A stretch of 7,061 nt of DNA, taken from the NCBI GenBank assembly GCA_958407995.1, contig CATYJU010000074.1, positions 1 through 7,061 of the forward strand, read 5' to 3'. Shown in pieces: positions 5,404 to 7,061 of the stretch (position 1 is its first letter; each line of letters begins with the position of its first letter). The notes under the pieces are model-generated. The model had not been told where the DNA came from. It saw only the letters and a program-made list of their open reading frames with translations, and ran no database searches. Source of the stretch: an uncultured Collinsella sp. GTDB lineage: Bacteria > Actinomycetota > Coriobacteriia > Coriobacteriales > Coriobacteriaceae. A program made the position numbers and the translations under genes.

Positions 5404-7011
5404 CTATCCGCACACACCGCATTTTGCACAGGCCGAAAGTGCAGCCGGAGCTTGCGCAATGCCGCCCTTTGCCGTTTCGCGCAGGGTTGCGGGCAGCGCG
5501 TGACCCACCGAGAGCATGACATGTGCCATTTGATCAAACGGTACCAGGCTCTTAATGCCGGCGAGGGCGAGCTGCGCCGAGCTAAAGGCCGCGGCCACGC
5601 CGATGGCGTTACGGTTTTGGCAGGGCACCTCAACGAGGCCGCCTACGGGATCGCAGACTAGGCCTAGCAGGTTGCTCAGCGCGATGGAGCTGCCATCGAG
5701 TGCCTGCTCGGGCGTGCCGCCGAGCATCTGCACCAGCGCGGCGGCTGCCATGGCGGCGGCACTTCCGACCTCGGCCTGGCAGCCGCCCTCGGCGCCGGCA
5801 ACGCAGGCGCTTGTGGTGAGGTTGAGGCCGATGGCGGCGGCGCAGTAGAGGGCGTCCATGACCTGCTCGTCGTCGAGCTGAAGGTGATCGGCGAGCGCCA
5901 GCACACAGCCGGGCACGACACCCGCGGAGCCTGCCGTGGGGGCGGCGACGATCACTCCCATCGTGGCGGAGCGCTCGAGCACGGCCATCGCGCGGGCCAC
6001 GGCGTCGGTTTGAACGGTGCCCATCAGGCTTGTGCTCAAATCGTTGCGGCCGGTGGCATCGACTAGTTTAGCCTCGCCGCCGATAAGCCCGCCGAGCGAT
6101 CGCTGCGGATTGACGATGGGGGTCGTGGTCTCCTCGCGCATGACGTCGAGCACGCGGCGCATGGCGGCGACGGCGTGGCCCTCGCCGGTCAGACGCGCCT
6201 CGCGCACGGCCATAACTGCGCCGATATTCAGGCCGAGCTCGGCGCACGCATCGAGCAGCTGCTCGCCGTCGTCGAAGATCTCCTTGGCCGAGACGCCGGG
6301 GGAGAGCGACGAGGCAGAACCGGGGAGCTCGATAAAGGTCGCGTAATCGACATTGTCGAGCTTGCGTAGCATCGGGATAACGGTGTCGTCGGGCGCGCCG
6401 TCGGTCTCAAAGACGGAGTAGGCCTGGCCGCCCACTTCGGTGCGGTAGGTGCGGCAGAAGGCGATGTTCACGTGTGCGTAGGCGAGCAGGTTCGTGAGTG
6501 CGGCGAGCACGCCGGGAACGTCCTTGTGCGCCACGAAGAGTGTGGAGTACATGCCCGAGATGTCGACGCCGACGCCGTTAATGCGGCTGATGCGCATCTT
6601 GCCGCCGCCCAGGCTCTCACCGCGGACCTGTGCCGTGGCGCCCGTGTCGTCGATCATGTCGATGTCGACGGTGTTGGGGTGGATGGAGGCGTCGTCGCCC
6701 TTAATTTCAAAGTGATATTCGAGGCCCTGCTCGTGTGCGAGGTCAAAGGCCTGCTTGATATTCTCGTCATCGGTGTCGAGGCCCAGGATGCCCGCGACGA
6801 GCGCACGGTCGGTGCCGTGACCGCGGTAGGTGTGGGCGAAGGAGTTCCATAGGCCAAAGGTGACCTTGGTGATGCGGCCTTCCAGCAGACTGGCGGCAAC
6901 TTGGGCGCAGCGCAGGGCGCCGGCGGTGTGCGATGAGCTGGGGCCGACCATGACGGGGCCCAAGATCTCGAATGCCGAGGTCGTAGCTAGTGTTTGCGGC
7001 TTGCCTGCCAT
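5404..7011 (-). CDS. sdaA: L-serine dehydratase (L-serine ammonia-lyase), iron-sulfur dependent, fused beta-ACT-alpha chain
   Basis: This 535-residue enzyme deaminates L-serine to pyruvate and ammonia in the cytoplasm, using an oxygen-sensitive [4Fe-4S] cluster. The beta domain comes first (about 12-150), with the conserved GPSSSHTAG at 23-31. An ACT domain, usually an amino-acid-binding regulatory fold, is at about 156-230 (HKDVPGVLAALTNLLAYAHV). The catalytic alpha domain follows (about 243-520), including APTAGSAGVVPG at 357-368. Cluster ligands are visible as Cys 411 (GCQAEVG), Cys 453 (CDPVGG) and Cys 464 (VPCQNRNA), with the 42- and 11-residue spacing I recall for the Legionella enzyme. 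The order matches the separate beta (with ACT) and alpha subunits of two-chain enzymes joined end to end, hence longer than the roughly 455-residue single chains without ACT. The tail ends CAKCGVCG, with three Cys. Start: AAAGGAG five bases before the ATG at 7011. Confidence 0.96.
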   Translation of the reverse strand: MAGKPQTLATTSAFEILGPVMVGPSSSHTAGALRCAQVAASLLEGRITKVTFGLWNSFAHTYRGHGTDRALVAGILGLDTDDENIKQAFDLAHEQGLEYHFEIKGDDASIHPNTVDIDMIDDTGATAQVRGESLGGGKMRISRINGVGVDISGMYSTLFVAHKDVPGVLAALTNLLAYAHVNIAFCRTYRTEVGGQAYSVFETDGAPDDTVIPMLRKLDNVDYATFIELPGSASSLSPGVSAKEIFDDGEQLLDACAELGLNIGAVMAVREARLTGEGHAVAAMRRVLDVMREETTTPIVNPQRSLGGLIGGEAKLVDATGRNDLSTSLMGTVQTDAVARAMAVLERSATMGVIVAAPTAGSAGVVPGCVLALADHLQLDDEQVMDALYCAAAIGLNLTTSACVAGAEGGCQAEVGSAAAMAAAALVQMLGGTPEQALDGSSIALSNLLGLVCDPVGGLVEVPCQNRNAIGVAAAFSSAQLALAGIKSLVPFDQMAHVMLSVGHALPATLRETAKGGIAQAPAALSACAKCGVCG

Positions 7012-7016
7012 GGCTG

Positions 7017-7023
7017 CTCCTTT
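7017..7023 (-). promoter_or_regulatory. sdaA: Ribosome binding site of the L-serine dehydratase gene
   Basis: AAAGGAG with a five-base spacer fixes the start at 7011. The remaining bases up to 7061 are GC-rich, with no convincing -10 element, so the promoter is probably outside the window. Confidence 0.85.
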
Positions 7024-7061
7024 ACGTGGCTCGTCGTCCCGAGGGGCGGGGCATAAGGTCG

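Noticed and set aside
5179..5661. Plus-strand open frame across the 5254-5404 intergenic region
   Set aside because: It spans parts of two real minus-strand genes, the promoter and the terminator, and shows no protein family features.
1..7061. Mobile elements, CRISPR arrays, tRNA or rRNA genes
   Set aside because: I looked for transposase motifs, regularly spaced direct repeats and tRNA-like sequence and saw none; nearly all the window is explained by five intact or edge-cut genes.

Overview
The window carries five genes, all on the minus strand, in high-GC DNA. The gut-actinobacterial look (GC-rich codons, AAAGGAG ribosome binding sites, a MacAB-like exporter with an N-terminally anchored adaptor, an L,D-transpeptidase with a cytoplasmic tail, a one-chain iron-sulfur serine dehydratase) suggests a member of the Coriobacteriia such as Collinsella. 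That placement is an inference from protein style, not from a marker gene.

Layout in the direction of transcription (right to left): (1) 7011-5404, an oxygen-sensitive L-serine dehydratase in which the beta domain, an ACT domain and the iron-sulfur alpha domain are fused in one chain, closed by a strong palindromic terminator at 5359-5385. (2) 5254-3521, a membrane-anchored L,D-transpeptidase (YkuD domain) with its own promoter at about 5312-5340. (3) An intergenic stretch (3389-3520) with a GC-rich hairpin and a short inverted repeat next to the ribosome binding site of the next gene. (4) 3388 to beyond position 1, a translationally coupled three-gene operon: an HlyD/MacA-type adaptor, a MacB/LolD-type ATPase and a MacB/FtsX-type permease. 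The genes overlap by 1 base (TAATG) and 4 bases (ATGA). The permease runs off the left edge, probably only 10-20 residues short of its end.

The three exporter proteins should form one machine: the ATPase drives the permease, and the adaptor collects or guides substrate on the outer face of the membrane. Similar Gram-positive systems export antimicrobial peptides or drugs, but the substrate here cannot be read from sequence. The L,D-transpeptidase cross-links peptidoglycan and is a separate transcription unit. The serine dehydratase is catabolic, turning serine into pyruvate and ammonia.

I see no mobile element, CRISPR array, RNA gene or clearly novel system. The points most worth a second look are the CxxCxxC tail of the dehydratase, the low-complexity segment that replaces the adaptor hairpin tip, and the palindromes in the two intergenic regions.
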